From an uncultured Legionella sp. (lineage in GTDB: Bacteria; Pseudomonadota; Gammaproteobacteria; Legionellales; Legionellaceae): 15,951 nucleotides of DNA. The notes below the pieces were generated by a model. That model saw nothing but the letters and a program-made list of their open reading frames with translations, ran no database searches and was not told the origin of the DNA. A program made the translations under genes and the position numbers. The first letter of the stretch is position 1, and the number at the start of each line of letters is the position of its first letter. Location: the NCBI GenBank assembly GCA_903885895.1, contig CAISKC010000307.1, forward strand, positions 1-15,951. Reading direction: 5' to 3'. Below are positions 7,787-14,763 of the stretch, piece by piece.

Positions 7787-7843
7787 TCAATCGTGTTTTG
7801 GCGCTAAAAAAAAGAGGAAGGCAGTGAAAACCGTCGCTTTCAT
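7787..7843 (-). CDS. Possible 18-residue hydrophobic peptide inside the terminator hairpin
   Basis: On the minus strand an AGGAGG ribosome-binding site (7855-7850) stands six bases before an ATG at 7843. The frame encodes MKATVFTAFLFFLAPKHD and stops at 7787. The peptide is short and hydrophobic, like the core of a signal peptide or a tiny type I toxin of the Ibs class. Its ATG falls within the hairpin 7814-7853, whose T-rich flank supplies the Leu/Phe codons, so the ORF could be a by-product of terminator sequence. It follows the 61-codon open stretch by 25 bases. I see no independent promoter just upstream. It is listed because the site is nearly ideal, not because function is shown. Confidence 0.25.
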   Translation of the reverse strand: MKATVFTAFLFFLAPKHD

Positions 7844-7853
7844 TGCCTTCCTC
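7806..7853 (-). terminator. Strong intrinsic terminator of the antiporter/cupin operon
   Basis: The arms GAGGAAGGCA (7814-7823) and TGCCTTCCTC (7844-7853) pair perfectly. A G-T wobble and TGAAA/TTTCA extend the stem to 16 pairs around an 8-base loop. Eight A on the left (7806-7813) become a U-tract in the minus-strand transcript. It should end transcripts from the block at 8097-10331 and insulate the promoter at 7739-7767. Confidence 0.85.
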
Positions 7854-7868
7854 CTATTCGCTTGAAAT

Positions 7869-8054
7869 CTACAAGACCGTGATATCGAGCTCAACCCCGT
7901 TTGCAACAGGAGGCTTCTCAGAATGCCCTTGGGGGTACCTTAGGTACACGACCAAGATGGCTTGCGCGCTACCGTCACCCTGACCAATCGGCCAGTCGTC
8001 ATGGGTTGTTCGATAATCACTAGTCTTACTATAAATATAGCTCAAAAAAGCCAA
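7869..8054 (-). pseudogene. 61-codon open stretch, possible gene remnant or TTG-started small gene
   Basis: The reading from 8054 to 7869 encodes a 61-residue sequence (ending NGVELDITVL) with a balanced, protein-like composition, stopping just before the terminator. It has no ATG; the first candidate is TTG at 8054 and no ribosome-binding site precedes it. It is in the same frame as the cupin-like gene, separated by four stop codons in 15 codons. Its position inside the operon transcript and its lack of a good start suggest the 3' end of a decayed gene or an extension lost from the neighbour. I recognise no family. Confidence 0.3.
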
Positions 8055-8057
8055 TAT

Positions 8058-8072
8058 GTCTAATTTTTAGAC
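8058..8072. repeat. Short perfect dyad GTCTAA-TTT-TTAGAC
   Basis: Six-base perfect arms surround a three-base centre, 25 bases past the stop of the cupin-like gene in transcript sense. AT-rich and short, it may be an operator-like site, an mRNA stem, or chance. Confidence 0.25.
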
Positions 8073-8096
8073 CAAAATAATGAATAACTAGCCCTA

Positions 8097-8903
8097 TCAA
8101 CAAGTCTCCACAAACTGGAGTCTCTGTACATTTTTGTGTTTGTCTCTTAATAATACCGTAGAGAAGTGCTCGCTCAGAGCATACACCACCAAATAGTCTC
8201 CAATCAGATAAGCATCGGAGTGTAACGTGTAGGGACTGACATATACGGCCGATCCCAATGGTATATAAAAAGCAGTAAAATAAAAATACGCCCCTTCCTG
8301 CCTCCCCAATAGAATATGCCCGCCTGCTTGTGCATTTTGTGGCGCCCAAAAATGTGGCTGATCATGATATTCAATATACTCCCCCCCACCCAAATCAGTA
8401 TGCGCCAAATAATGCTCGACATAATGTTGACCCACTGATACTTCGGTAAGGGGCAAAATTTCTTGCGTCTCAAACGTAATCACAGAACCAGCCGTCAATA
8501 ATCGTGCATGATAAAACGCTAAATCCGCATGATTGGCTGGTACAACTGGCACAGATATAACTTCTTCCCCTTGAATCATCAGTGTGCCAACACCTCCTAA
8601 AATATTCGCATCTGTACCAATAGAAGTAGCCGTATCGTACCAATGCCCCCGGAATACCGCATGTTTCGGCAATCGAATATCTGCAACATAATTTGGAACA
8701 GGTTCTTTTACCGTTGTAGCAATAAGTTTTGGGACAGGATGATCGATAAATTGATAGGTCTGCTTAGGCTTGATCCCATCGATGATGTCGCGCGTAATCA
8801 TAAACGATTCTTTATGGTTTCCTGTACGATTCACTATCAAACGATTGAGGGACGCTAGCATACCGTTTGGTAATTGACGTATATGTTTTAAATTATCTTG
8901 CAT
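8097..8903 (-). CDS. Cupin-like protein of unknown function, co-transcribed with the antiporter
   Basis: The 268-residue protein is soluble and strand-rich, with no signal peptide. Its C-terminal half has features of a cupin barrel: GGGEYIEYHDQPHF (172-185, His180 and His184, Glu178) followed after about 30 residues by IPLGSAVYVSPYTLHSD (214-230, His228), which fits the second cupin motif (Pro/Gly turn, then His). Conserved cupins bind a metal through such His/Glu residues and act as dioxygenases, isomerases or sensors. The reaction here cannot be named. Residues 1-60 are helical. GAGG eight bases before ATG 8903 gives a good start, partly overlapping the end of the antiporter gene (12-base gap), so the two are one operon. 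The assignment rests on motif shape only. Confidence 0.7.
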   Translation of the reverse strand: MQDNLKHIRQLPNGMLASLNRLIVNRTGNHKESFMITRDIIDGIKPKQTYQFIDHPVPKLIATTVKEPVPNYVADIRLPKHAVFRGHWYDTATSIGTDANILGGVGTLMIQGEEVISVPVVPANHADLAFYHARLLTAGSVITFETQEILPLTEVSVGQHYVEHYLAHTDLGGGEYIEYHDQPHFWAPQNAQAGGHILLGRQEGAYFYFTAFYIPLGSAVYVSPYTLHSDAYLIGDYLVVYALSEHFSTVLLRDKHKNVQRLQFVETC

Positions 8904-8915
8904 ATTGACGTTCCT

Positions 8916-10331
8916 CTATTGATCTACTTCCACAGAATCTTTAGGATTAAAATACATCTTAATACCCATAAAATTCATAGCTGCCATGCTGAAAAACACC
9001 CCTAATGCGATCCAATTAAACAATGCCCATTGCAGATAATCTTGAGGAGAAATACCCAATGTTGCTGTGATAAAAACACCTGAACTGGTCCAAGGAATCA
9101 AAGGTGTTGATAAGGTGCTTCCGACCTCAATCGCTTTGGACAAAACACAGCTATCCCAACGCATGGTCGTATAGGTTTTCTTAAAAATCCGAGCGTTTAA
9201 AATAATACTTAAGTAGGCTTCGCCCATCAGCACATTACAAGCAATCGCAGCAAAAACGGTTGTCGCTACCAAACGAAATGGTCGGGTTAAATATGGCAGT
9301 AATCGCATAAACAAGGTTGCAATCAATTGATACGAATCCAGTAATCCCCCAAGAATAAGAATCAATAAGGTTAACGACATCGACCATAACATGCTTTGTA
9401 TGCCACCGTGCTTCAATACAGCATCCAATATGACAGAACCGGTCGTTGGTAATGCTGGTCCACAAAACAGACTATCCAACACCGCTACCATAGAAAATTT
9501 CTGGATCCCAACCGCCACCAATATTGCTACAAAGATAGATACCAACATAGATAGTTCCGCTGGTTTCTTTTTAATACTGAGCCAGAGCATCCCCAACATG
9601 GGTGCAAGCGTGACATAATGAATCGTAAAATGAGTACTGATTTTCTGACGCAAAGCTTCTACATCAGACAATACGAGGCTCTGTTCAAACCCATAATAGG
9701 ATCCGATCCACCAAAACACCCCCAGACTCAATAGATAAGCAGGTAACATACTATAGGTCATGCCTTTAATATGCCGATATAAATTGGTTTCTGTTGTCAG
9801 TGCCGACAGCATCGTAGTATCTGAAATAGGAGAAAATTTATCTCCAAAATAAGCGCCTGACACAACCATGCCCGCCGCAATAGGCGCTGGAATATGCAGA
9901 AGCACCGCAATGCCCATCAAAGCAACACCCATTGTGCCAATCGTTCCCCAGCATGACCCGATCACCAACGACATCATGCTACATAACAACATGCCAATAG
10001 GCAGAAAATTTTGTGGCGTAATAAATTGTAGGCCATAATAAATCAGCGTCGGAATAGCGCCAGACATGATAAACCCAGCAATCACGGCGCCAATGAGAAT
10101 AAAAAATAACAATACACCCGCAGATTTTTGTATAGCAGACACCATGCTTTGTTTCAAACGCAGCACATCTGAATCAATATAATAGGCATGACAAACTACC
10201 CAGCAAATACCCAGTACCATCAAACTGTGCAGACTGGCCTTCAGGACAAACAGTCCCCAAAACATCAAACTGATGATACCCATCACACACAACAAAGCTT
10301 GGTATCCACTAGGTTTATTTTGCGTCATCAT
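8916..10331 (-). CDS. nhaC: NhaC-type Na+/H+ antiporter
   Basis: The 471-residue polytopic membrane protein has about 11 hydrophobic segments. Two signatures place it in the NhaC family: GSCWGTIGTMG (125-135) and GAYFGDKFSPISDTT (159-173), which carries acidic residues likely to handle the cation. NhaC proteins exchange external protons for internal sodium in pH and salt balance; some homologues exchange organic ions such as malate/lactate, so the substrate is uncertain. GGAA lies seven bases before the ATG at 10331 (a second ATG follows at once). The upstream gap contains TGACA repeats and a CusR-box-like palindrome, suggesting control by the two-component pair encoded directly upstream. TACACT 22-17 bases after the repeats in transcript sense could be the -10, with no good -35, as in activator-dependent promoters. 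Confidence 0.88.
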   Translation of the reverse strand: MMTQNKPSGYQALLCVMGIISLMFWGLFVLKASLHSLMVLGICWVVCHAYYIDSDVLRLKQSMVSAIQKSAGVLLFFILIGAVIAGFIMSGAIPTLIYYGLQFITPQNFLPIGMLLCSMMSLVIGSCWGTIGTMGVALMGIAVLLHIPAPIAAGMVVSGAYFGDKFSPISDTTMLSALTTETNLYRHIKGMTYSMLPAYLLSLGVFWWIGSYYGFEQSLVLSDVEALRQKISTHFTIHYVTLAPMLGMLWLSIKKKPAELSMLVSIFVAILVAVGIQKFSMVAVLDSLFCGPALPTTGSVILDAVLKHGGIQSMLWSMSLTLLILILGGLLDSYQLIATLFMRLLPYLTRPFRLVATTVFAAIACNVLMGEAYLSIILNARIFKKTYTTMRWDSCVLSKAIEVGSTLSTPLIPWTSSGVFITATLGISPQDYLQWALFNWIALGVFFSMAAMNFMGIKMYFNPKDSVEVDQ

Positions 10332-10374
10332 CTATATTTCCGATTAATTTAGCCAAAGTGTACCATTCTCAGTA

Positions 10375-10411
10375 TGACAGTTTTCTGACAAATAGATGAC
10401 AAAATTGTCAT
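10375..10411 (-). promoter_or_regulatory. Response-regulator site: three 11-base-spaced TGACA repeats plus CusR-box-like palindrome
   Basis: TGACA occurs at 10375, 10386 and 10397, exactly 11 bases apart, the period typical of OmpR/PhoB-family dimers. The last copy is the left arm of ATGACAAAATTGTCAT (10396-10411), a perfect ATGACAA-N2-TTGTCAT dyad that matches the core of the E. coli CusR box. It lies 44-80 bases before the antiporter start. The direct repeats, read towards the antiporter, also resemble a Pho box, so PhoB is the main rival regulator. Confidence 0.6.
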
Positions 10412-10468
10412 GATTGTAGGGTCAATTGCGTGGAATTAAGATCAATTATAGGGTCCGACTAGTAATCT

Positions 10469-11542
10469 TTATCGCGGAAAAAACACTTGAATAGTCGTCC
10501 CTTCCTGAACCTGGCTAGCAATATGCAGCGTCCCACCATGTAAATCCAAGATGGATTTGACAATCGCTAAGCCCAAACCCAAACCGCCACTCCCTGTATT
10601 TCTATCTGAATCAACACGATAACAACGGTCGAAAATCTTCTGAAGATGCTGTGCAGGGATCCCTATCCCTGAATCACGCACTGTGATACATCTGCGCCCT
10701 GCATCCGCAGTCAAATCAATCCAAACTTCCCCATCTTGAGGCGTATAACGTAGCGCATTGGACAGCAAATTAGTCATCATCCGCTTAAACAAAACCCGAT
10801 CGCCATGCATATCTGTATCACCATTACAGTGTACCTGAATGTGTTTTTCATCTGCCAAAACTTGATAAAATGCTAATAAATGCTGAATGTCTTCGCGAGC
10901 AGAAAATTGCTCATAAACTAGGCTTAATTGACCGTAATCTGAACGAGCTAAAAATAATAAATTATCGATTAATTTTGCCAAATCTTGGAATTCTGGCATT
11001 TGGCTCAACAGCGTCTGATGATAAGCCTCTTTAGTACGATTTTTACTCAAGGCCAATTCCGTCACCCCCATCAAATTATGGACTGGGGTACGTAATTCAT
11101 GCGCAATATCTGCAGAAAACTGGGATAATTGATCAAATGATGTCTGAAGTCTGTCCAACATCCGATTAAACGTTTCACCCAAATATTTTAATTCACTGGG
11201 CCATTCAGTTGGATCAAGGCGATGATGTAACGATTCAGCCGTAATGTGGTTCACCTTATCAGCAAATTGCGTAATGCCAGACAATCCACGGCGTGTCACC
11301 ATATACCCCAACACGATTGCGCCCAAAGCACCGATTAAAAAAGTGATGATGATCATGTCATAACATTGGGCACGCAAATAGATCATCTGATCCGGAGAGA
11401 AATGCACCCCCAATCCCACTGCTTTTGAATAAAAAAACAAACCCAACGCCGTTAAAATACCTAAAGTCGAAAAAGTATATAAAATAACTAATTTTAAGGT
11501 TAAAGAATGCGTTCGTAAGCGTTTACCGAATTTCGAGAACAT
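10469..11542 (-). CDS. Membrane sensor histidine kinase, heavy-metal (CusS/CopS-like) family with minimal sensor region
   Basis: The start at 11542 follows GAGGAG with six bases between; an in-frame ATG at 11563 lacks such a site. The 357-residue protein has two membrane helices (about 15-38 and 63-83), HAMP (84-136), the phosphoacceptor phrase FSADIAHELRTPVHNL with His148, N-box NLLSNALRY (258-266), G1 DSGIGIP (290-296) and G2 GGLGLGLAIV (319-328). The H-box wording matches the CusS/CopS/SilS group. Unlike CusS, only about 22 residues separate the helices (His47 and Cys60 among them), so no periplasmic metal-binding domain exists. It overlaps the regulator gene by 20 bases and should phosphorylate its product. 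The signal may be sensed in the membrane or through a partner. Confidence 0.9.
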   Translation of the reverse strand: MFSKFGKRLRTHSLTLKLVILYTFSTLGILTALGLFFYSKAVGLGVHFSPDQMIYLRAQCYDMIIITFLIGALGAIVLGYMVTRRGLSGITQFADKVNHITAESLHHRLDPTEWPSELKYLGETFNRMLDRLQTSFDQLSQFSADIAHELRTPVHNLMGVTELALSKNRTKEAYHQTLLSQMPEFQDLAKLIDNLLFLARSDYGQLSLVYEQFSAREDIQHLLAFYQVLADEKHIQVHCNGDTDMHGDRVLFKRMMTNLLSNALRYTPQDGEVWIDLTADAGRRCITVRDSGIGIPAQHLQKIFDRCYRVDSDRNTGSGGLGLGLAIVKSILDLHGGTLHIASQVQEGTTIQVFFPR

Positions 11543-12203
11543 ACCCAACTCCTCGTACCGCATGAATCAATTTGGGAGAAAAATCTTTGTCAATTTTGGC
11601 GCGTAAGCGTTTGATAACCACATCAATAATATTGGTATCTGAATGAAAATGCATATCCCAAATTTTTTCCGCAATCACAGTACGCGATAACACATCACCC
11701 TGATGTTGCGCCAGTAAGCGTAAGACTTGAAATTCTTTCGCCGTCAACGCCAGCACTTGCTCACCCCGACATACCTTATACTGATAAACATCTATCTGTA
11801 AATCAGCAATTTGGAGTACTGATTCACGCGTAGACGAACCCGCTGAACGGCGTAATAAAGTTTGAATACGTGCTAGTAATTCAGAAAAAGCAAAAGGTTT
11901 CACCAAATAATCATCTGCCTGCAGCTGTAATCCCTTAACACGATCCACCACCTGATCTTTGGCTGTCAGAAACAAGACTGGAATATCTGGCATAGTCTGA
12001 CGAATTTTTTGTAAAACAGTCCATCCATCCATTACGGGCAGCATGACATCCAACGTGATCAAATCATAAGAATGATTTTCAGCCATATATAAACCGTCTT
12101 GGCCATTGTATGCGACATCAGTCATAAAATGATGCTCTTTCAATCCTTGAGCCAAATAAGAAGCCGTGGTTTTATTGTCCTCAATGATCAAAATCTTTGG
12201 CAT
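11523..12203 (-). CDS. OmpR/PhoB-family response regulator, CusR/CopR-like
   Basis: The 226-residue protein has a receiver domain with acidic pocket E8-D9, phosphoacceptor D52 (LDVMLP), switch T80 and K102 (VKPFAF). A winged-helix DNA-binding domain (about 125-226) ends in IIDVVIKRLRAKID and VRGVGYVLE. Phrases such as GLQLQADDYLVKPFAFSELLARIQTLLRR are those of the CusR/CopR/IrlR branch, which responds to copper, silver or other metals. The start at 12203 has a poor ribosome-binding site, but the family N-terminus begins exactly here. It is first in the block with the kinase and has TGTCA repeats across its own promoter, suggesting autoregulation. Confidence 0.93.
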   Translation of the reverse strand: MPKILIIEDNKTTASYLAQGLKEHHFMTDVAYNGQDGLYMAENHSYDLITLDVMLPVMDGWTVLQKIRQTMPDIPVLFLTAKDQVVDRVKGLQLQADDYLVKPFAFSELLARIQTLLRRSAGSSTRESVLQIADLQIDVYQYKVCRGEQVLALTAKEFQVLRLLAQHQGDVLSRTVIAEKIWDMHFHSDTNIIDVVIKRLRAKIDKDFSPKLIHAVRGVGYVLEIR

Positions 12204-12228
12204 TCACAAACCAATAATTGAACAAATT

Positions 12229-12263
12229 TGACAAATTATGACATTTTTTCGGGTGAGAATCAA
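12229..12263 (-). promoter_or_regulatory. Promoter of the two-component operon with overlapping TGTCA repeats
   Basis: On the minus strand -35 TTGATT (12263-12258) is followed by exactly 17 bases and -10 CATAAT (12240-12235), predicting a start near 12228 and a leader of about 25 bases. Two TGTCA words (12243-12239 and 12233-12229) are 10 bases apart, and the first merges into the -10. A regulator bound there would cover the promoter core, which suits negative feedback more than activation. Confidence 0.5.
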
Positions 12264-12311
12264 TGTCAGATAACGCAGGCCCGCCGAACATCGCGTTCAT
12301 ATCACGACTTA

Positions 12312-12320
12312 TGCTAGAAT
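12312..12320 (+). promoter_or_regulatory. Extended -10 element likely serving mutS
   Basis: TG-C-TAGAAT forms an extended -10 (TAGAAT at 12315-12320, 5/6) about 35 bases before the mutS ATG. No good -35 is placed 17 bases upstream, which extended -10 promoters can tolerate. It is divergent from the regulator promoter, with about 70 bases between the two -10 elements. Confidence 0.4.
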
Positions 12321-12354
12321 CACAACCTCTTAAACCCAGCCGCAGCAGCCAAAC

Positions 12355-14763
12355 ATGCAGACCAATCATACCCCCATGATGCAACAGTATTTGCAACTCA
12401 AAGCGGACTATCCAGATATCCTACTCTTCTATCGCATGGGTGATTTTTATGAGCTGTTTTTTGATGATGCAAAACGTGGGTCGCAGTTATTAGATCTGAC
12501 CTTAACCCATCGCGGTCAATCAGCGGGCCAACCTATTCCGATGGCTGGCGTGCCGTATCATGCGGTTGACAACTACTTGTCACGTCTACTCAAAAAAGGC
12601 GAATCCGTTGCCATTTGCGAACAAATCGGCGAAAGTGGCAAAGGTCCCATGGAACGCAAAGTGGTACGTGTCCTCACACCAGGCACCATCACCGATGAAG
12701 CCCTGCTAGAGGCGCGCCGTGACGTCATTTTGTTGGCCATTTATCCACAACGTCAACGTTTTGGTTTAGCCTGGGTGGATTTAGCTGGCGGCCGCTTTCA
12801 TTTGGCACAGGTCCAGGATGAGGCACAATTACAAGCAGAAATTGCTCGCTTAAGACCCAGTGAATTTCTCGTGCCAGCCAGCAAAGACCTCAAGCTCCAG
12901 CTAGAGACCGGTGCGACCACACACCGTCCGATATGGGATTTTGATCCCGAACGCGCACGCAGTCTCTTGCAGACACAATTCAAACAATCGGCATGCTTGT
13001 CTGATCCCAATTGCACATTGGCCATCCCTGCTGCAGGCGCCCTGCTGGCTTATCTCAAAATCACGCAATGCCAAGCTTTACCCCATTTGACTACCTTAAC
13101 CTTAGAGCAGTCTAACGACTTTCTGCTTTTAGATGCAGCCACTCAGCGTCATCTGGAAATTTTCGCACCCAATCTGGGCCAACATCGGCATTGCTTATTA
13201 CATACACTAGATCATACCGCATCCACCATGGGCAGCCGCTTACTACAACGTTGGTTAGCCAAACCCTTGCGCAATCATACCGCATTGACTCAACGTCAAG
13301 AGGCCATTCAAACTTTGCTGACGGAGCAATTAGATATCCCACTCCATGACTTTGCACGTGAACTATGTGATTTAGAACGTATCACCGCTAGAATCGCATT
13401 ACGCTCTGCCCGCCCGCGTGATTTGGTGGCATTACGGCATACTTTAGGATTGATACCGCCATTACACCAAATCCTGCAACATTGTCCCGCCACACTGATC
13501 CAAGACTTACTGCAAGATCTGACCCCTTTACCGCATATCCATCAACTCTTAATGGATGCCTTGTTAGCAGAACCGGCTACTTTGATTCGCGATGGCGGTG
13601 TCATAGCCAAGCATTTTGATGAGGAACTCGATGCATTGCAGCGTTTGAGCACCGATGCCACAGATGTTTTACTCCAACTAGAACAAAACGAAAAAACCAA
13701 ATCTGGCCTCTCTACATTAAAATTTGGCTTCAATCGTGTCCAAGGTTATTACATAGAATTATCCAAAGCCCAAGCCGCACATGTCCCAGCGCATTTCCAG
13801 CGCAAGCAAACCTTAAAAAATGTCGAGCGCTATATCACCCCTGAGCTCAAAACATTCGAAGAGCAAGTCCTCTCAGCTCAAGCAAAAGCATTGGCGCGAG
13901 AAAAATGGTTATACGAAGGGATCATTGAAGCGCTTAATGAAGTCCTACGCCCTTTGCGCACCATGGCAGCTGCCTTAGCTCAAATAGATGTCTTGGCCAA
14001 TCTGGCATCCCACGCCCGCAGTCATCACTGGACGCGACCCACTTGGTCTGCAGAACCTGGCATCCACATCACCGCTGGGCGTCATCCCGTGGTGGAGCAC
14101 ATTATTCAAGAACGTTTTATTCCCAATGATCTGACCTTACAACCACAACATAATATGTTGCTGATTACCGGCCCCAATATGGGCGGAAAATCTACTTATA
14201 TGCGCCAAACGGCCTTAATCGTGCTCTTAGCTCATATCGGCAGTTTTGTGCCCGCTACTTACGCTTGTATAGGACCTATTGATAAAATTTTTACGCGGAT
14301 TGGTGCTGGAGATGATCTTGCCTCTGGACAATCTACCTTTATGGTTGAAATGGCAGAAACCGCTTATATTTTGCAAGAAGCTACCCCTTTAAGTTTGGTG
14401 TTGATTGATGAAATCGGACGTGGCACCAGTACGTATGATGGGATGGCATTAGCGCATGCATGCTGTGTGTATTTGGCAGATACCCTTCGTGCTTTGACTT
14501 TATTTTCTACGCATTATTTTGAACTCACGCAATTGCCAGATTGTTATCCGCAAATTCGTAATATTCATTTGGCAGCAGCGCTCACAGCAGGTAAAATCGT
14601 ATTTTTGTATCATGTGGAACCAGGCCCCACCAATCGCAGCTATGGATTGGAAGTGGCAGCACTCGCTGGGATCCCCGATGCTGTATTAACCATGGCAAGA
14701 GCCCATCTACGAGAATCAAATCATGCCCTACACACCCAGTCTACGCTTGAAACGTTTGCGTAA
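12355..14763 (+). CDS. mutS: DNA mismatch repair ATPase MutS, lacking the C-terminal tail
   Basis: The 802-residue protein begins with the mismatch-reading domain: the FYE wedge motif (31-33) in MGDFYELFFDDAK inserts Phe at mispaired bases. Connector, lever and clamp domains follow, with the clamp phrase KFGFNRVQGYYIELSK. The ATPase domain has Walker A GPNMGGKST (606-614), Walker B LVLIDE (to E686) and FSTHYFELT. MutS dimers find mismatches and recruit MutL. E. coli MutS has 853 residues; this one stops soon after the MARAHLRES helix and lacks the following clamp-binding motif and tetramerisation segment. Its last 14 codons overlap hemB. The ribosome-binding site is weak; the start fits the family N-terminus. 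All catalytic motifs are intact, so activity in repair is likely. Confidence 0.96.
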   Translation: MQTNHTPMMQQYLQLKADYPDILLFYRMGDFYELFFDDAKRGSQLLDLTLTHRGQSAGQPIPMAGVPYHAVDNYLSRLLKKGESVAICEQIGESGKGPMERKVVRVLTPGTITDEALLEARRDVILLAIYPQRQRFGLAWVDLAGGRFHLAQVQDEAQLQAEIARLRPSEFLVPASKDLKLQLETGATTHRPIWDFDPERARSLLQTQFKQSACLSDPNCTLAIPAAGALLAYLKITQCQALPHLTTLTLEQSNDFLLLDAATQRHLEIFAPNLGQHRHCLLHTLDHTASTMGSRLLQRWLAKPLRNHTALTQRQEAIQTLLTEQLDIPLHDFARELCDLERITARIALRSARPRDLVALRHTLGLIPPLHQILQHCPATLIQDLLQDLTPLPHIHQLLMDALLAEPATLIRDGGVIAKHFDEELDALQRLSTDATDVLLQLEQNEKTKSGLSTLKFGFNRVQGYYIELSKAQAAHVPAHFQRKQTLKNVERYITPELKTFEEQVLSAQAKALAREKWLYEGIIEALNEVLRPLRTMAAALAQIDVLANLASHARSHHWTRPTWSAEPGIHITAGRHPVVEHIIQERFIPNDLTLQPQHNMLLITGPNMGGKSTYMRQTALIVLLAHIGSFVPATYACIGPIDKIFTRIGAGDDLASGQSTFMVEMAETAYILQEATPLSLVLIDEIGRGTSTYDGMALAHACCVYLADTLRALTLFSTHYFELTQLPDCYPQIRNIHLAAALTAGKIVFLYHVEPGPTNRSYGLEVAALAGIPDAVLTMARAHLRESNHALHTQSTLETFA

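Noticed and set aside
8029..8473. Two other minus-strand frames overlapping the cupin-like gene
   Set aside because: They are out-of-frame shadows of the 268-codon gene, which has the ribosome-binding site and operon context.
10375..10401. Pho box reading of the TGTCA direct repeats
   Set aside because: The 11-base period and words fit PhoB, but the adjacent perfect CusR-like dyad and the CusR-type regulator next door make local control likelier; kept as the main alternative, not listed as a separate site.
12181..12396. Minus-strand 71-codon frame across the regulator-mutS gap
   Set aside because: It overlaps both promoters and the mutS start out of frame, with no ribosome-binding site.
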